From the NCBI GenBank assembly GCA_030770545.1, contig CM061098.1, positions 12,755,001 to 12,819,000 on the forward strand: a stretch of DNA of 64,000 nucleotides, in the 5' to 3' direction. The translations under genes and the position numbers were made by a program. The number at the start of each line of letters is the position of its first letter. The first letter of the stretch is position 1. The notes under the pieces were generated by a model. That model was given only the letters and a program-made list of their open reading frames with translations. It did not search any database and was not told the origin of the DNA. Shown here one piece after another: positions 51,706-64,000 of this stretch. This DNA is from Macropodus opercularis. Lineage: Eukaryota > Chordata > Actinopteri > Anabantiformes > Osphronemidae.

Positions 51706-53027
51706 CTTCTTCGCATCCAGTCCCACTCCCTGAACTCTCTCCTTCCACTCCGAGTCGGTCTGCCGGAGACGAGGGAGTGGCACAATAGAGGAAGTGATAG
51801 GTGGAGCTGCAGTGCTCAGTAATACGATCCATTATTCTGAACTGCCCTCTGTGTGGGGAAATAGGAAACAACTGTGCACGCAGACCAAGAGAGTAAAAGA
51901 CGTTGTATCTCGTGATGACACAGCAGGTGACCTTGGAAGCATGATGTGTAAAGATGACATAGACCTCCACTTCTGAATATGTATGCAGCCTGCAAAATCC
52001 CCAAAACACATGTCTATACCTAGGATGAAGAAGGTGCCTCAGGGTTTGTTTATGTCTGTGTTCCCACTTCCTGCCGTGACCTTGCCACCTTGAGTTGCTC
52101 CTCCGTTTGACCCGGTGCTGCTGAGGAGCTGCTCGGCGTATCCTTCCAACCCTCCTTGTTCTTCTCAAGCCTCCTCCCTCCCCTCTGTCTTCTGCGTCTC
52201 CCTGGATTCATGTCCGCTCCAGATGAGAACACTTCACCCCAGGGAAGATGAGTGTGCAGTGCCCACGTTAGTGGAAAATATATTATATAAGCCTGGTGCT
52301 GGACCGTAGTGTGTGCATTCTCTTTGTTTATCTGTGCCATTCTGGAGGGCAGTGTTCCAGCATCACTCCGCTTCACCTGGGTCCAGTCTAGCAGGCCTAC
52401 GAAGCCAAAGTTGACTATCTGTGTCTGTAGGTGTCTACATCTGGGGCCCTGTGTAAGTTTGCATTAAACTCTACGTGCCCTTTTTTATAATTTATTATAT
52501 ATTTACATTTCTTTTGTGTCTCCTAGTGTTTTCTGATTTTTCCCATTTCACGACTCTGTCACTTCTGCGTTGATGGATTAAGTCTTAAAGGCGTCTGATG
52601 GGTCTGTGCTTGGTTGTGCTGTCTTGTGTTTGAGTCAGGGAAAAATGTGCATCTCTTACTGACACCTCACCACATCAATCAACAGAGCCTGTCCAGCTTC
52701 AGCGTTCTCTTCATCTTCGTTCTTTTGGCAGCCGTGTCGGAGCTAAATACCGTTATACGTAATTTGCTTAGGTTTGACAGCAAAACCGCTAGAACATAGT
52801 AGTGAGCAATTAGTGACAAGTCTCGCAGATGACGAGTCATGTGTGCTTGTAGTGTGTGTGTGTTTATATGTATGTGTGCCTGAGGGGGTCTGTCGGTATT
52901 CTGACAAAGTGTGACACCGAGTTGGAGTTTTGTGGGTGAGGAACGCAGCGCATGCCGATGTGCATGTGTTATCTTACATCCTGCAGAGTTGTTGTTATCG
53001 CGGCAGACACCCACTTCGCAGCTCAGA

Positions 53028-53047
53028 ACACACACACACACACACAC
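53028..53047. repeat. (AC)10 dinucleotide repeat
   Basis: Uninterrupted AC microsatellite in ppp2r2b intron 1. Confidence 0.85.
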
Positions 53048-55887
53048 GCTCCTCGTACTTGTCCCCGTCCTTGCTTGCCGCTGGGGACAAACACCCTACG
53101 TGCACGCACGCACGCTCACGTGAGGCATCCACACAAACGTACACGTGACCGTTCAGTTTCAGTTTGCTCAGCTTTTCTGTGCGGAGGGTAGAAAGTTGGG
53201 GGGAACAAGATTGAAAATGACGCCATGGAGAAAGACAGATGAGAAGCCTCCCAGCAAAGTAGTACTGCGCTCCCTGAAGTTGTGCGTTGACTTGCATCTT
53301 TTATTAAACCCTGTTTGGTATATGCCCCCATCTTTTAAACTCCTTTTAAAACGATGTAACATTGGCTTCCTTTTAAAACGCTTTATAAGCCGAGACAACC
53401 TTGATGGCATCACAGTGACATCAGGTATTGTCAGACTGAATAGTGCTCTCAAACTGACCTTGATCTGTGAAACAAGTGCAAACATCTCCTTTAAAGACGA
53501 CTACATGTCAACACGCCTTTGGTCCATAATGGTCTTTTCTGCTGAGGTGCCCTAGAGCAAGACTTTCATGCATATTTGCTTCAGGGGGCCGTCTGCAGCA
53601 GACCCCATTGTTGCTGATAAACTAGCACATCACCCTTATATCGTGTGTTAATGCTGTGTTTGCAACTCCACGATGCCCTGATTCATGCAGAGTGAAAGGG
53701 CCACCAGTGTTTTTCTGTGTTTTACTAAGATACATAGACGCACGAATCTGTGAGCAGACTGTTCGGGTTATTTTCCTCAATCATCCATGAACCACAGGGT
53801 CAGTGGTTCAGCTCCTGGTTCCTCCTGGTCACATGTCAAAGGGCCCAGAACCAAGAGTGGCTCAAATGTAGCAGCCTGTTTGTCCTGTTATGATTATAAA
53901 GTAAATCTAAGCATGAAACCCGTCTGATCTGGACGTCTTGGTGCTTGATATAGATTTGTGATGAAGTCCCTTACGGGCGACTACATGCACACTATGCTGC
54001 ATCTGACTTTTACGATGATGGGTCAGTGATACATTCTGAATGCTCCCTGCGGCGAACGGAGGGTTTAGCAGTGGCACGGAGCGCTGTGCAAAACCAGATT
54101 TTTCCGGTGAAATAAAAGTGAGAGAGAAGACCAGAAAAGCACATGGAAACGCCCGGAACAGTTAAGAGCAGAAATGAACGCGATGTCTTCAACGCACCAA
54201 CGTCGGTTCAGTTCTCACACAGCACCCGTCAGCAGTATCATGTTAACACAAATACTTCCTGCTAGCTGTCTCCAGTAGGTCCACAAGAAAACAAGCAAAG
54301 AAGAGAGCAATTTACAGTTTCACTAAATTCTCCTCGCTTTAACAGCCTTGCAGGAGCTGGTGTATTGTTACAGCAAACATGATTTAGTGAATATGTAGAA
54401 CCGATGTAAATGTTCTGTGCCTCAGTGGTGAAACTCCGTGTTCTGAATCCTCTGTTCCACAGCACTGACTATGCCCAGACAAAGAGGCTCCGCATGGAGG
54501 CAGGCTGCTGGGCCTTTACGCCGACTGGCAGGCTGCAGCACAGACTCAGCTGCTAGGAGATGTGTATACTGTATATACCGGTATATGTACTGAAAACATG
54601 ATGTGATTTGCAGAGCTGCCATAACATCAGATTGAAAACTCCTGACACTTCTATACACTGTTTTTTAAAACTAATTTTGGAACATGTAGGAATTAAATAT
54701 ACATTCAGACAGTGTTCTTATATATATAGAGAGAGAGAGGAAGCAACTTGTTTTAGAGGCATTGTTTGTATATTTATATTGTTTCTATAATGATCACTAT
54801 TCTTTTTAAGTGTAATCTGCAAATAATATGATTAAATATAGACAAACTCAGTCCAAAATATAACCAGTGTTTATCATACCATCCTATTTGCACGTCAGCC
54901 TTGTTAAGTTGACAGAGATGTAGAGGAGAGGAGATAATGATACAGGAGATAATGTTGTAGGGATTGTTACTCTTTGAAATAATATAACTAAGAGGAAAAC
55001 TGATTCCCTGACAGATTTAGCTCTAGACATGAATTGAACGTGTGTGCGTTGATGTTTCTCAGTTGTCACGTGTCCTGAGAGACAACATAATAAACTACTA
55101 ATCAACTAATAGTATGTTTATAGTATATATAGTATGTTTATGCTACCAAGTGGACAAAATTCATTGTATGGCGGTTATGATAAAGATTAGGACATGTCTT
55201 GCAGGATGTTTGAGGAACATAAAGGTTCAGTTGACCTTGTGTGGAAAAATTAAACCTTTTAGCAAATAAGCGTATAGATAGAAAAGCGACAGGGCACAAG
55301 GACCCAGCTGTTGTTCCCCTTTTTTGATTTCTTAGAGTGCCTTCGTCTGACTGGAGTCACTGTTCCCTGGAGAGAAGAGGGTCACTGTCAGAGCAGGTTT
55401 CCCAGGAGCCCAGTGAGAAAGAACGTGAATAACACTATCCCTCGCCTCTAAGTGGTGCCATAAGTATCACGTCTCCAATATGTAGGCAAAGGGCAAAGCC
55501 CAAACATAATGGACCAGGAAGTAGAAAGGTGCAACTAAAAAAGAAGCCACAACAATGTGATCAAACCTCGATGTGGTGGACAAAGATATTTACAGGACCT
55601 GAGAGGCCGCTGGGGGTTTATCTCAGCTGCCTGCAGAAACCCACACCAACCAAAGCGACGTCTGTGATCTAATTAGATCTGGCTTCAGACGCTCATTTAT
55701 AGTTTCCCCGCATACGTGTTCGATATCGCTCCGAAAATAGCTGCCCGTCGTTGCAGAGTCATCACAGTCCCGTTTGTAAAGAATAACCAGAAGACAGGAT
55801 CGATAGGTAGCAGGGATCCAAACCAAAACATAGTCTGGAGTAGAGTTGGCTGTAGATAGAAAGCTGTTTGTTTGATGCTTCCTGCCT

Positions 55888-55908
55888 GTCAGCACCATGG
55901 ACAGTGAG
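55888..55908 (+). promoter_or_regulatory. RE1/NRSF (REST) binding-site match in ppp2r2b intron
   Basis: TCAGCACCATGGACAG (55889-55904) fits every position of the RE1 core consensus TYAGMRCCNNRGMSAG. REST silences neuron-specific genes outside neurons, and PPP2R2B is mainly neuronal, so the location 5.5 kb past the B-beta-2 exon makes sense. With uniform base composition such a match is expected about 0.03 times on both strands of a window this size. Binding is not demonstrated. Confidence 0.6.
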
Positions 55909-57082
55909 CGACAGAGTCTACATCAGTGCTAGCGCCCCGCTGTAGTGAAGGCCTTTACTGTTCGGCCTGAATGGTGCTGTACACATAGGACATGGCAGTG
56001 GATTAATAATGCAGCCTAATGCTACAGTATGAGGCGGCGGTACATGAAGTACCAGCCTGTCTCCACTTTCTGTCTCTTTTTCACACACGCACACACACTA
56101 GATGCCACATGATGAGTCATACATCAGCAAACCAGTTTCCATCTGTTCGTTTTTTTTAAATATTAGTGTTTATGTGTATTTAGATTTTACAGTTTCTGAT
56201 CGACAGTAAACGCGACTAACTAATCGATTAATTCACATCTTATTTTTAGCTGTTCCTCTAATGCAGAACAGGAAGCTGGTCGAGTGAACATTATTAGTCA
56301 TCAACTAGGCCTATTTTTGGTATAATATGTGAACTACTTGTATGATTCAGAAGGCGGCATCCACACGGAAATCAATATATTTTTTATTACAGCTTCCACA
56401 TCTGCCGGTTATATTTGAACTAAAGCTGTGTTATTTGTAATGTGTCTACAATTTTCCTGCAATTTGAGGAGGAGCACAAATTCAGAAAATCGATTTATTT
56501 TGAGATGAAAGTTGTTCAGTTACTAGTTTTTTTATGTCACGTTGGTCTTTTAGTGCAGTTTCAGCTGCGTCACTAAGGCTACATGCATTTACATGAAGTT
56601 CTACATGTGATGAATAGTATCACCTTTACGACACACGTTTACTAACACAGATAAACCCTGTGTCACTTTTAGCTCAAAGCCCAACTGTGTCCGGTTTTTC
56701 TTTTTCTTTCTTTTTTGCATTATTTTTACATTACTATGTATATTACATTTTTATATAACAAGGTTTCCCTTCACCTGCCTATATTTTATTATGGTCTCTT
56801 GTTGTGGAAATATTGATCTGCAAAGTGTAACACGCAGGCTCATAACTTCCAGCACATGCAGAATGAGAATGGGTGTCATGGTGAAAGGGACAGATTTCAT
56901 TTTGAGCAGTTTCGGAGATTGCAGGAAAAGATCAAGTTGTGGGAAAACACACTAGATAGGAATTATAATTAACATTTTATCCTATGAGCCTTAATGTGGG
57001 TGCTTTAGCAAGAGAACAGTGTGTAACTGATAATAAAAGATGCTATTTATGTTATTTCTGTAGTAGTACTGCCAATGTGCAT

Positions 57083-57200
57083 TTTCCATCCATCCATTAT
57101 CCAAACTGTTCTCATAAGGGTGCTGGAGCATATCCCAGCTGTGATTGGGTGAGAGGTGGGGTCTACCCTGGATCGCTCCCCGGTTTATCACAGGGCGCAA
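57083..57200. mobile_element. Fragment of a dispersed teleost retroposon-type repeat
   Basis: The text runs CATCCATCCATTATCC, then GGTGCTGGAGCATATCCCAGC, then a GAGAGGTGGGGTCTACCCTGG stretch and CACAGGGCGC. This succession is a very common dispersed element in fish genomes, usually annotated as the end of a non-LTR element or a SINE. It is a short, diverged, noncoding remnant; I cannot name the family with certainty. Confidence 0.6.
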
Positions 57201-60200
57201 TGTGCATTTATGTATTCATACAATCAGGTCCACCCAAGCTTAGTTGCGCAAATGTCATTTCATTTAATCCTTCATCAGGACACTGCACTTTTCTGTAATC
57301 AACATTTCTGTAAGTGGGCCAGTGTTGTCCAGCTGGCTAATTTTCAACTTCAGTTCTTTGGCAAGATGCTCTGAAGGCAGTGAAGTGATGGACGACAAGA
57401 TGTCGTGAAAACAGCAACAGCAACAAAATGAGCGCAGACGTTATGCGAAGTGAGGGAACGTGTCGAACGCAACGGTCAAACAATCCTAGCTGACTGTTCC
57501 TCACACTTACAGAGGGGTGAATAAAAATAGCTAAATAACAAAATCACGTTATCGTGCTCATTTTGGTCAAATGTGAAACGGTGGAGTTACAATACATACA
57601 CCATGCATAACAACAACAGGACAAGCAGGCGGCAATGTAAGTCCTGCATGTTGAAAAAAATCAAGCGTATCTAAACCTGTCTTAAGTGTTCAGCTTTGTT
57701 TGGTGACTGGCTTTGTCTGCCTGGAATGTAACTAGATTTCAAATCCCAAACCCCTGACACCATTAACATACACTGGAATCTCCTCCTTCTTTCCTCCAGT
57801 GGGATTATCCAGACGTGACCGAATGGGATCCCTCTGTTATCCCATTTGTTCAGCATATTCTCAGACAGAATCAGAGACAAGAAGTAGAGACAAAAATACC
57901 AGAGGATTGGCAGCAATTATTAATAATCAACCTTTTATTTAATGGCTTTAACCTAACATTACTTTCTGTATAAATGACACATTTAGCAGTTTTTGTGCGA
58001 GTAAGCCTCTAAATGTGTTGGTAGTCAGAGAAAGTTTGTTCTCTTTTTGTTATATACGAGCTTTGTTCAGTTCACTCCCAGTCTTGGCTCTGGCTGCTGA
58101 TTAGCTCACATTGATCTGACCAAATGGCTCTGTGACCCACCTAGCATAAAATGAGCGTAAAATGTGATCAGAGGCCTGGAGTGTGACAAAATACAATACT
58201 GACTCTAAATTAGGTTTCCCACCAGAAGCCAATTCAGCGCTTGGAAATGACTTACAGTAAATATTTCTGAGGGTTAAGACCTGACGTGACCTGAACCATC
58301 CATCCCGAGAGGCATTATGTACTTTTTTCGTTCGGCTTGCAACGACCTGCGCGCTGGCGCCTACCAGACCTGCTCCAAGTGGCACTGAGTTAAGTTTTGT
58401 CATAAGCGCTTTGGCAAACGTGTACTTGGAAATGAAGTAGCATCAGACTAGCGGTGAAGCTGTGATTTAGGCGACTGTGGACGGTGGGGTGTATTTCACC
58501 GAGCCCATCTGGCCTGTTTGAAAGTGTTGCTGAGTCTAAGAGAGGCGGTCAGGCGGTGGAATAGAGAGGGTGATGGATGGGGTGATGGATGCAAGGGGAG
58601 GGGAGAAGATGAGAGTGCAGATTTGGGGAGGGAAAGGAGCTCTTTTCCGGCAGAGTTGCATTTCAGGCTTGGCTGCAGCACACTGCTCTGCCTGTTTTCA
58701 TACCAAGCGCTCTGCTCTGGCTCCTAACCAGCTTCAGGCAACTAATGTTTCTGGACCCCTGCAACCCACCCTCTCACTCGGTTTCTCTTTACTTCCCCGA
58801 TATTCTGGCTCGACCCTCTCATTCACTGCCTCCTTCCTTTGGCTTTGACTTTTCAGTTTTCTTACCTTCACTTTCTGTTTCTCTGCTGTCAGCCCTGCTC
58901 TCCGGGCTTCCGGTAGGACAGAGGGCTGTAGGATAGGACCAGGGCCTCCAGGTTTCCATAGTGATACTTTGTGTCCTGATGTCATTAGTATTGACGCTGT
59001 GCTGCTAGGCCAAGCTGTCCTGGCACAGAGGCTGTTTACTCTTTAGCCCAAACTAAAACATTATTATATGAACTGCGTGTCTTTGCTTAGCTTGATCCTG
59101 ATTAATGTTGTCTTATATTTATATGTATGTTAAATGCAGGTACAAGCAACGTACAGAAAAAAAAATATGTTAAACCTCATTGTCACATGCTCTTGCTCAG
59201 AGCAGCGTGCTCTGGTTCCAGGAGCTGGATTAGCACCAGGGAACACGCTTGGCACCGTGGAAATGGCTGCTTCATGAAGAAACATCCCCTCTGTCTGTCT
59301 CACTGTATGATTACTGAAGCTTGTCTGTTCAGCTGACTCCCCTTCGCTGCATCATCTCTCCTCAGCGCCGCTCCTCTCAGAAACGTATGCGTTTGCTCGT
59401 CTCTGCCCGTGTGTGTGACCTCATTCATCTGAGGCGAGCAGGCAAAGCGCAGGGCTGCTCCCACGTCTCCACCTCTTGCAGACTGCTAAGCTCAGACCGG
59501 CAGAAAATCAGATCACAGGTTGTGGCCTCTGTGTTGCGGGTGTAATTAGTTCTGCTTGGTGACCGAGGTCAGAGGTGGACGGGACATGGATCCCGTATTG
59601 ATGCTCTCATATGGCACGTGCACAAACATTACGTTGTTTCTACATGAATAAATCCTCTTTGCTTCAGCCTCATAATCATTCGAGCACGATATAATGGATG
59701 TGATTGTCAAAACACTTAATGCATTGACTGAACTCAGATCCTCCCCCCATATCCTATTTTTATCTATACTTTTTCCCAGTTTTTTATTATAAAACCCTTA
59801 TTTATTTTAAGCATTTTTTAATATATTTTTGATATATATTACTTTTATCACTATACTTTTTTCTACTCCATTTGACTAATTTGTTCCCTGGAGTACACTG
59901 TAAAAAACGCACCTCAACCCTTAAACCTGCTTATTTAATTTCAGCTAAGACACAGGCCAGCATAGGTTTTACGCAGTATAAGTCTTATTCCATGTACATA
60001 TATTTACACATGCACTGCAATTGAACTGTGACTAGCTCAGCCCATTGTACAGGTGCTCGCTGTCAAAGCCAGCTGAGGCCACTGTGTGTGATGGGTATGT
60101 TCAAGGTGTACTTACCAACCATGCAATACTTCTTTTTGCCAGGTGGTGGTGCTCTATGATTGGCTCTGGTGCACACTAAGGCACTTTTGCTCTTGATACT

Positions 60201-60261
60201 GAGGTTGAGATTCATTTACACATGAACATGTGAAAAATGTGCAAAGCACTGAGATATAGAG

Positions 60262-60280
60262 TAGAATAGAATAGAATAGA
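60262..60280. repeat. (TAGAA)n pentanucleotide repeat
   Basis: About four tandem TAGAA units in ppp2r2b intron 1. Confidence 0.75.
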
Positions 60281-60988
60281 CGTCACCAGTCCATATGGAC
60301 AAAAAGTAGCTGAACATACATAAATAAAAATAGAATTATAGATAATAGATAGATAATGATGTTACATATAAATTTTCTGTGCTTCATTCATGTACTTGAG
60401 ACTTAGCTATTGCACATTATTTTATTGTTTCCTATTACCTTCGTATCATTTCACATCAACAGAAGTAAGTGTTTCTGACAGCCAGCCAGCAGGATAAATA
60501 GACAGATGGACAGAGCAGCTAGTCTCCTCACTCTCAGCTAGAACCGAACTGGTGAGTCCCTGAGGCTACTTTGCAACAGAGCTCCCTCATGGTAGATCAA
60601 TACATTGAGCAGTAAAAATTAAGCCCTGTTCAAATGAGAAAGTGCCTCTGTGAGCCCATCGACATGTTTCTATTAAAACAAGTGGCATGAATTTATCACC
60701 GCAGTGGTAGGAGGCTGATCCCCACTTTAAGCTTGCGTGTGTGAGGGGGTTTGTGTGTGTTCAGCTGATAGAAAAGTGGGGATGGACAGCTTGCCACCCT
60801 ATGGGCGCCACAACTACACTCTAACCGTGATCCACGCTGGCAGCTGCTCTGCCAAATGGGATTTTCCTGGAGATTACAGCCTCTAAGTGTGACACGCTTG
60901 CATGTGTTTGTCTTTGTTGTTGACGGAGAATGTCTGCGGACTATTGTGGTGAAGTCGTGTGTGGAGCTTTCTTTGTGTGTTTTTAGAT

Positions 60989-61009
60989 TGTGTGTGTGTG
61001 TGTGTGTGT
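60989..61009. repeat. (TG)10 dinucleotide repeat
   Basis: Uninterrupted TG microsatellite in ppp2r2b intron 1, followed by a G-rich run. Confidence 0.85.
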
Positions 61010-62019
61010 TGGGAGGGGGGATGTCTTGAACCGAGGTGAACGGGGAACATGTTCTGCTGTCACATGGGGCTGGTTGAAACACAACTGAATGGCTGCAGGG
61101 AACCCTCACTGGCAAGCTGGGATGGCAAAGAAGGGGAGGGGAGGTGTTCAGATGCGCGGTCAGGCTTTTTCCACGCTGCTGTCGCTCTTATTAGCAACAT
61201 TAGCTCCTGTTGAATATGTACGGGCCGACTGATCTGATGGTACAGAAGATGTATAGATTGAAAATGATTTGCGGATTTAGATACGAAAGGAAAATAATCG
61301 TTTGTTGTTCTACAGCAGATTAATTTCATGATGAATAAATCAGCCATTGAACCAGAATTAGATTTGAAAACAGCTAACCATCACTTATAACACCAAGCAT
61401 AATTGTTTTCTATTCATATTATTTTGAATAATCAAGAATACTCTAATATGAATATGTTTAGATAAGATTTTCCATAAATGTTGGAAGAGCTACTCAGAAT
61501 TCAAAATCTATCTTTAAGGGAACGCTGTGGAGTTTCTGACCACAACAAATGTTGTGCTCAGTGATTGTTTTCTTGATTAATTGTTACATTTTTGTTGGTC
61601 TGAAACAAAACCAGAGCGAACTGTACATGGGTCCAAAACATGCGCCGTGCACGGATCCCTGACCGTGTTTAGGAAAGGTGGCTTTGTAGTTGCTCACTAA
61701 CCTGCTTAACCTACTTTCTGCAAACAGGTCTGTTATCTGTGCACAGAAGGAAAGGGCTGTGGGTTAAATATAGCGCGCTTAGCAACATGCATACTGTGCG
61801 TCCAGGCTTTCTTAGCGGCGCAAACCGTCGCGGGCTTTGTTGTATTTCTGTATATTCCCCCTTTAATGCATCGCTGATCATTTCACTAATGAAATGAAGC
61901 TTCACTCCCAACACGAACGCCTCATGTTCGCGCCATTAACCCAACTGGTACAAAATGTGTTGGGATGCGCTTGAACCATTATTGAGATGAATATGACCAA
62001 AAATAATGACATTTTAAGA

Positions 62020-62330
62020 TCTTAATTGTCCAATTATGTAGACAGCTGTTATGCTGCATTGCAATGCCAGTTCAATTGCAGTTCCCTAGCAACCAGAGAG
62101 GTACAATGCAATGATTTTCTGTTAAGTGACATCATTTCCCCTCAGCGAGAGGAGCCTGTGTATTCACAAACAACCCTAAATCCCACAATATGTGGGATGC
62201 CCTCAACGGCGGAGCCCGACGGAAAGCGGCGTCGCTACAAACAATTTTCATTTCACTTGATTAATTTTCAGCCAAAACGCTCCGTCCCGTGCTAATCATT
62301 GTACACACATTCTTTTCAATTAATTCATTA
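62020..62330. promoter_or_regulatory. Candidate conserved noncoding element in ppp2r2b intron
   Basis: Repeat-free, motif-dense DNA includes an RFX/X-box-like GTTCCCTAGCAACC (62081-62094), a short perfect inverted repeat ATCCCACA-ATA-TGTGGGAT (62180-62198) and several ATTA/TAAT homeodomain cores near 62260-62330. It has the look of a developmental enhancer, but conservation cannot be judged here. Confidence 0.3.
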
Positions 62331-62348
62331 TCAAGGGAGGAGGAGAGC

Positions 62349-62386
62349 GGGGGAGGTTGGGGGAGGGGAAAGGAGAGTCGGGGGGG
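62349..62386 (+). other. Potential G-quadruplex sequence
   Basis: Four G runs of 5, 5, 4 and 7 bases are separated by 5, 1 and 11 bases on the ppp2r2b sense strand. The spacing satisfies relaxed quadruplex rules (one loop is longer than seven). It directly follows the motif-dense block. Confidence 0.5.
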
Positions 62387-64000
62387 AGATACAGAAAATC
62401 CAATCCTGCTGGTCCGAGGTCCCGGAGCAATGGAGCATTAGTTTCATCGTGGTGTAATTGGAATGGCACCAAGAGTAAAGCCTGGTGATTTAGGGACAGC
62501 CTCTAGGCTTGATTTAATGCCCCTTAGAAAAACTACGCATCCATCTTTTCGTATCTTTCCACTCTCCATATCGCTCCCTCCACCCTGCCGCACGTGCTTT
62601 CCAGCCATACTGCCTCGTACTGTATCTCCATCTGTGGTCTATTAACAGAGCAGCAGCCACATTTGATGTATTTTTAAATGCATTGTGCTATAACCAGCGA
62701 GTATTTTCCGGCTTTTTATTTGCTCCTTGTGGCATTTACACACTCTGCTGTGTTTTACTCTCAGAGCGTCTGTGTTTTAACGCTGAATAAATATCTCCAG
62801 AGAAGAGAGCAAAAAAGAAAAAGGGCAGCGTAAGCAGGTGTATTCAGGCCAGGGTGCTGCATCCCTGGGGTTTGCTGCTGCTCAGTCCCCTGACAGATGG
62901 ACTGCCAGGACAATCCTATTACCCCCGTGTGTTTAGCAGTTCTTAATGCCACGATGGGTTGCATGGCTAATGAGAGGCAATGAATGTTTGCAAGGAGAGT
63001 CTCATGCTATAGAGTAATGGCTTGTTTAAGAAGACGGAGGTGATCTAAAACCAATGAACAAGCAGTAGAAATTACAGCTGTGCAGACTTCATAGCTCGGC
63101 TGTTGCACTGCATGTAGCTGAGAGGACGTCATGTCAACACAAGGGCCTTTACTGACATATTACTTATATTTATTCTGTTTGCAAAGTTAAATTGTTTTAA
63201 CTCTATTATGCTACTTTCTTTTTTATTAGATGATTACTTGCAGAAGACACATCAAGTATTTATGTGGTCTTAAAGTTTTATAGTAATACGCTGTCAGACT
63301 GTAACAGTTGCAAAAAAGGTTATTATAATCTTTGTAGATTTTTATTTGCACTCCATTTGTTACATAGACGAAACTTTTAAATATCTTATTGTGTAGTTAA
63401 ACCAAACATTTTCTATTTATCATCGACTGAGATGAGAGAATGTGAAGCCATGTAGCTCCGCTGTGCCAAACATCTCTGCTCTGTGTGGAGGCATCGGCCC
63501 CGTGTTCACGTATGTTGCTTGGTATGCAGACGGCGCCTTTGCCGTCTGTAGCCCTACATCAGCATCTCCAGGTCAAGCAATTACCACACATCAAGGAAAG
63601 CAATTGGCCATGACTAAAATATCATTGCCATGTGAAGGCGCTCCTATGTTTGGTGCTGTTAGAGCCTAATTTAACCCACTTTGTCCATACAACGGAGGAG
63701 AGTTGAGGACACGCTCTCCGATTGCGGTGGCCCCCCGAGCATTTCCCACAAGTCTGACACATAGCAGCTGGGTTGTAGACGCGCCGTCACTGGTCTCTAC
63801 CCAGTGGAGTAGGAGATGGCGTGTAATGAGCGAGAGAAGAGAAGAAGCAGATGAGAATAAGTGGGTGGAGGTCCAGAGGAGAGGAGCAGTGGATGAGTAG
63901 ATGAATTGATGTGAGCTAAAGAAGCCCAAACTGGTTTCTTCCTCAGAGTTTATCCTTTGAGATGTTTTTAAGCAGCCCAATAGATTGGTCACACTGATTT

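Larger units (their letters stand above)
50343..64000 (+). other. First intron of ppp2r2b (runs off the window)
   Basis: No further coding exon is recognisable in these 13.7 kb; in particular neither the exon starting the WD-repeat body nor the B-beta-1 first exon was found. The interval holds CT, CA and GT microsatellites, a dispersed fish repeat at 57083-57200, an RE1/NRSF-like site at 55888-55908, and a complex, possibly conserved noncoding block at 62020-62330 followed by a G-quadruplex-type stretch at 62349-62386. A long 5' intron is usual for PPP2R2B. Confidence 0.6.

Noticed and set aside
51602..52168. 188-codon minus-strand open frame
   Set aside because: It crosses a CT microsatellite giving Arg/Glu repeats and resembles no known protein; situated inside the ppp2r2b intron.
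53145..53555. 136-codon plus-strand open frame, among the longest unassigned frames
   Set aside because: No recognisable domain, no splice context or codon pattern of a gene, and a second frame is open on the other strand over the same bases; most likely chance.

Overview
The window is vertebrate nuclear DNA, most likely from a teleost and probably a spiny-rayed (percomorph) fish. It holds intron-rich single-copy vertebrate genes with small introns and GT-AG boundaries. Simple-sequence repeats are abundant, and a few short dispersed repeats look like those of fish. I see no bacterial operon, phage, CRISPR array, virus-like coding block or RNA gene that I can support.

Layout from left to right. 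stc2 (stanniocalcin 2, minus strand, 4 exons, 286 aa) lies at 1535-4912. A gene-free interval of about 32 kb (4913-36903) separates it from nkx2.5 (cardiac NK2 homeobox factor, plus strand, 2 exons, 322 aa) at 36904-38399. Three compact minus-strand housekeeping genes follow: bnip1 (ER SNARE Sec20, 6 coding exons, 228 aa), atp6v0e1 (V-ATPase Vo subunit e, 3 exons, 81 aa) and rpl26 (ribosomal protein, 3 coding exons plus a 5' TOP leader exon, 145 aa). Head to head with rpl26, on the plus strand, is the first coding exon of ppp2r2b (PP2A regulatory B-beta, isoform with the B-beta-2 mitochondrial N-terminus) at 50264-50342. Its first intron fills the remaining 13.7 kb and runs off the window.

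The order rpl26 - atp6v0e1 - bnip1 - nkx2.5 - stc2 matches human 5q35 (RPL26L1, ATP6V0E1, CREBRF, BNIP1, NKX2-5, STC2). Two differences stand out: crebrf is missing between atp6v0e1 and bnip1, and ppp2r2b lies beside rpl26. The genes do not form one pathway. The unit is an ancient linkage of a developmental regulator with its surrounding DNA and housekeeping bystanders.

No previously undescribed biological system is evident. The most useful second-look items are regulatory: a consensus-perfect RE1/NRSF (REST) site in the ppp2r2b intron; GATA plus Smad motif clusters 0.9-1.4 kb upstream of nkx2.5; a MiT/TFE (CLEAR-type) site in the atp6v0e1 promoter; a 60-nt (CT)n tract forming the polypyrimidine tract of an stc2 splice acceptor; and several palindromes or G-runs in noncoding DNA. 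All exon coordinates come from hand translation with splice-phase checks; every gene model closes in frame.
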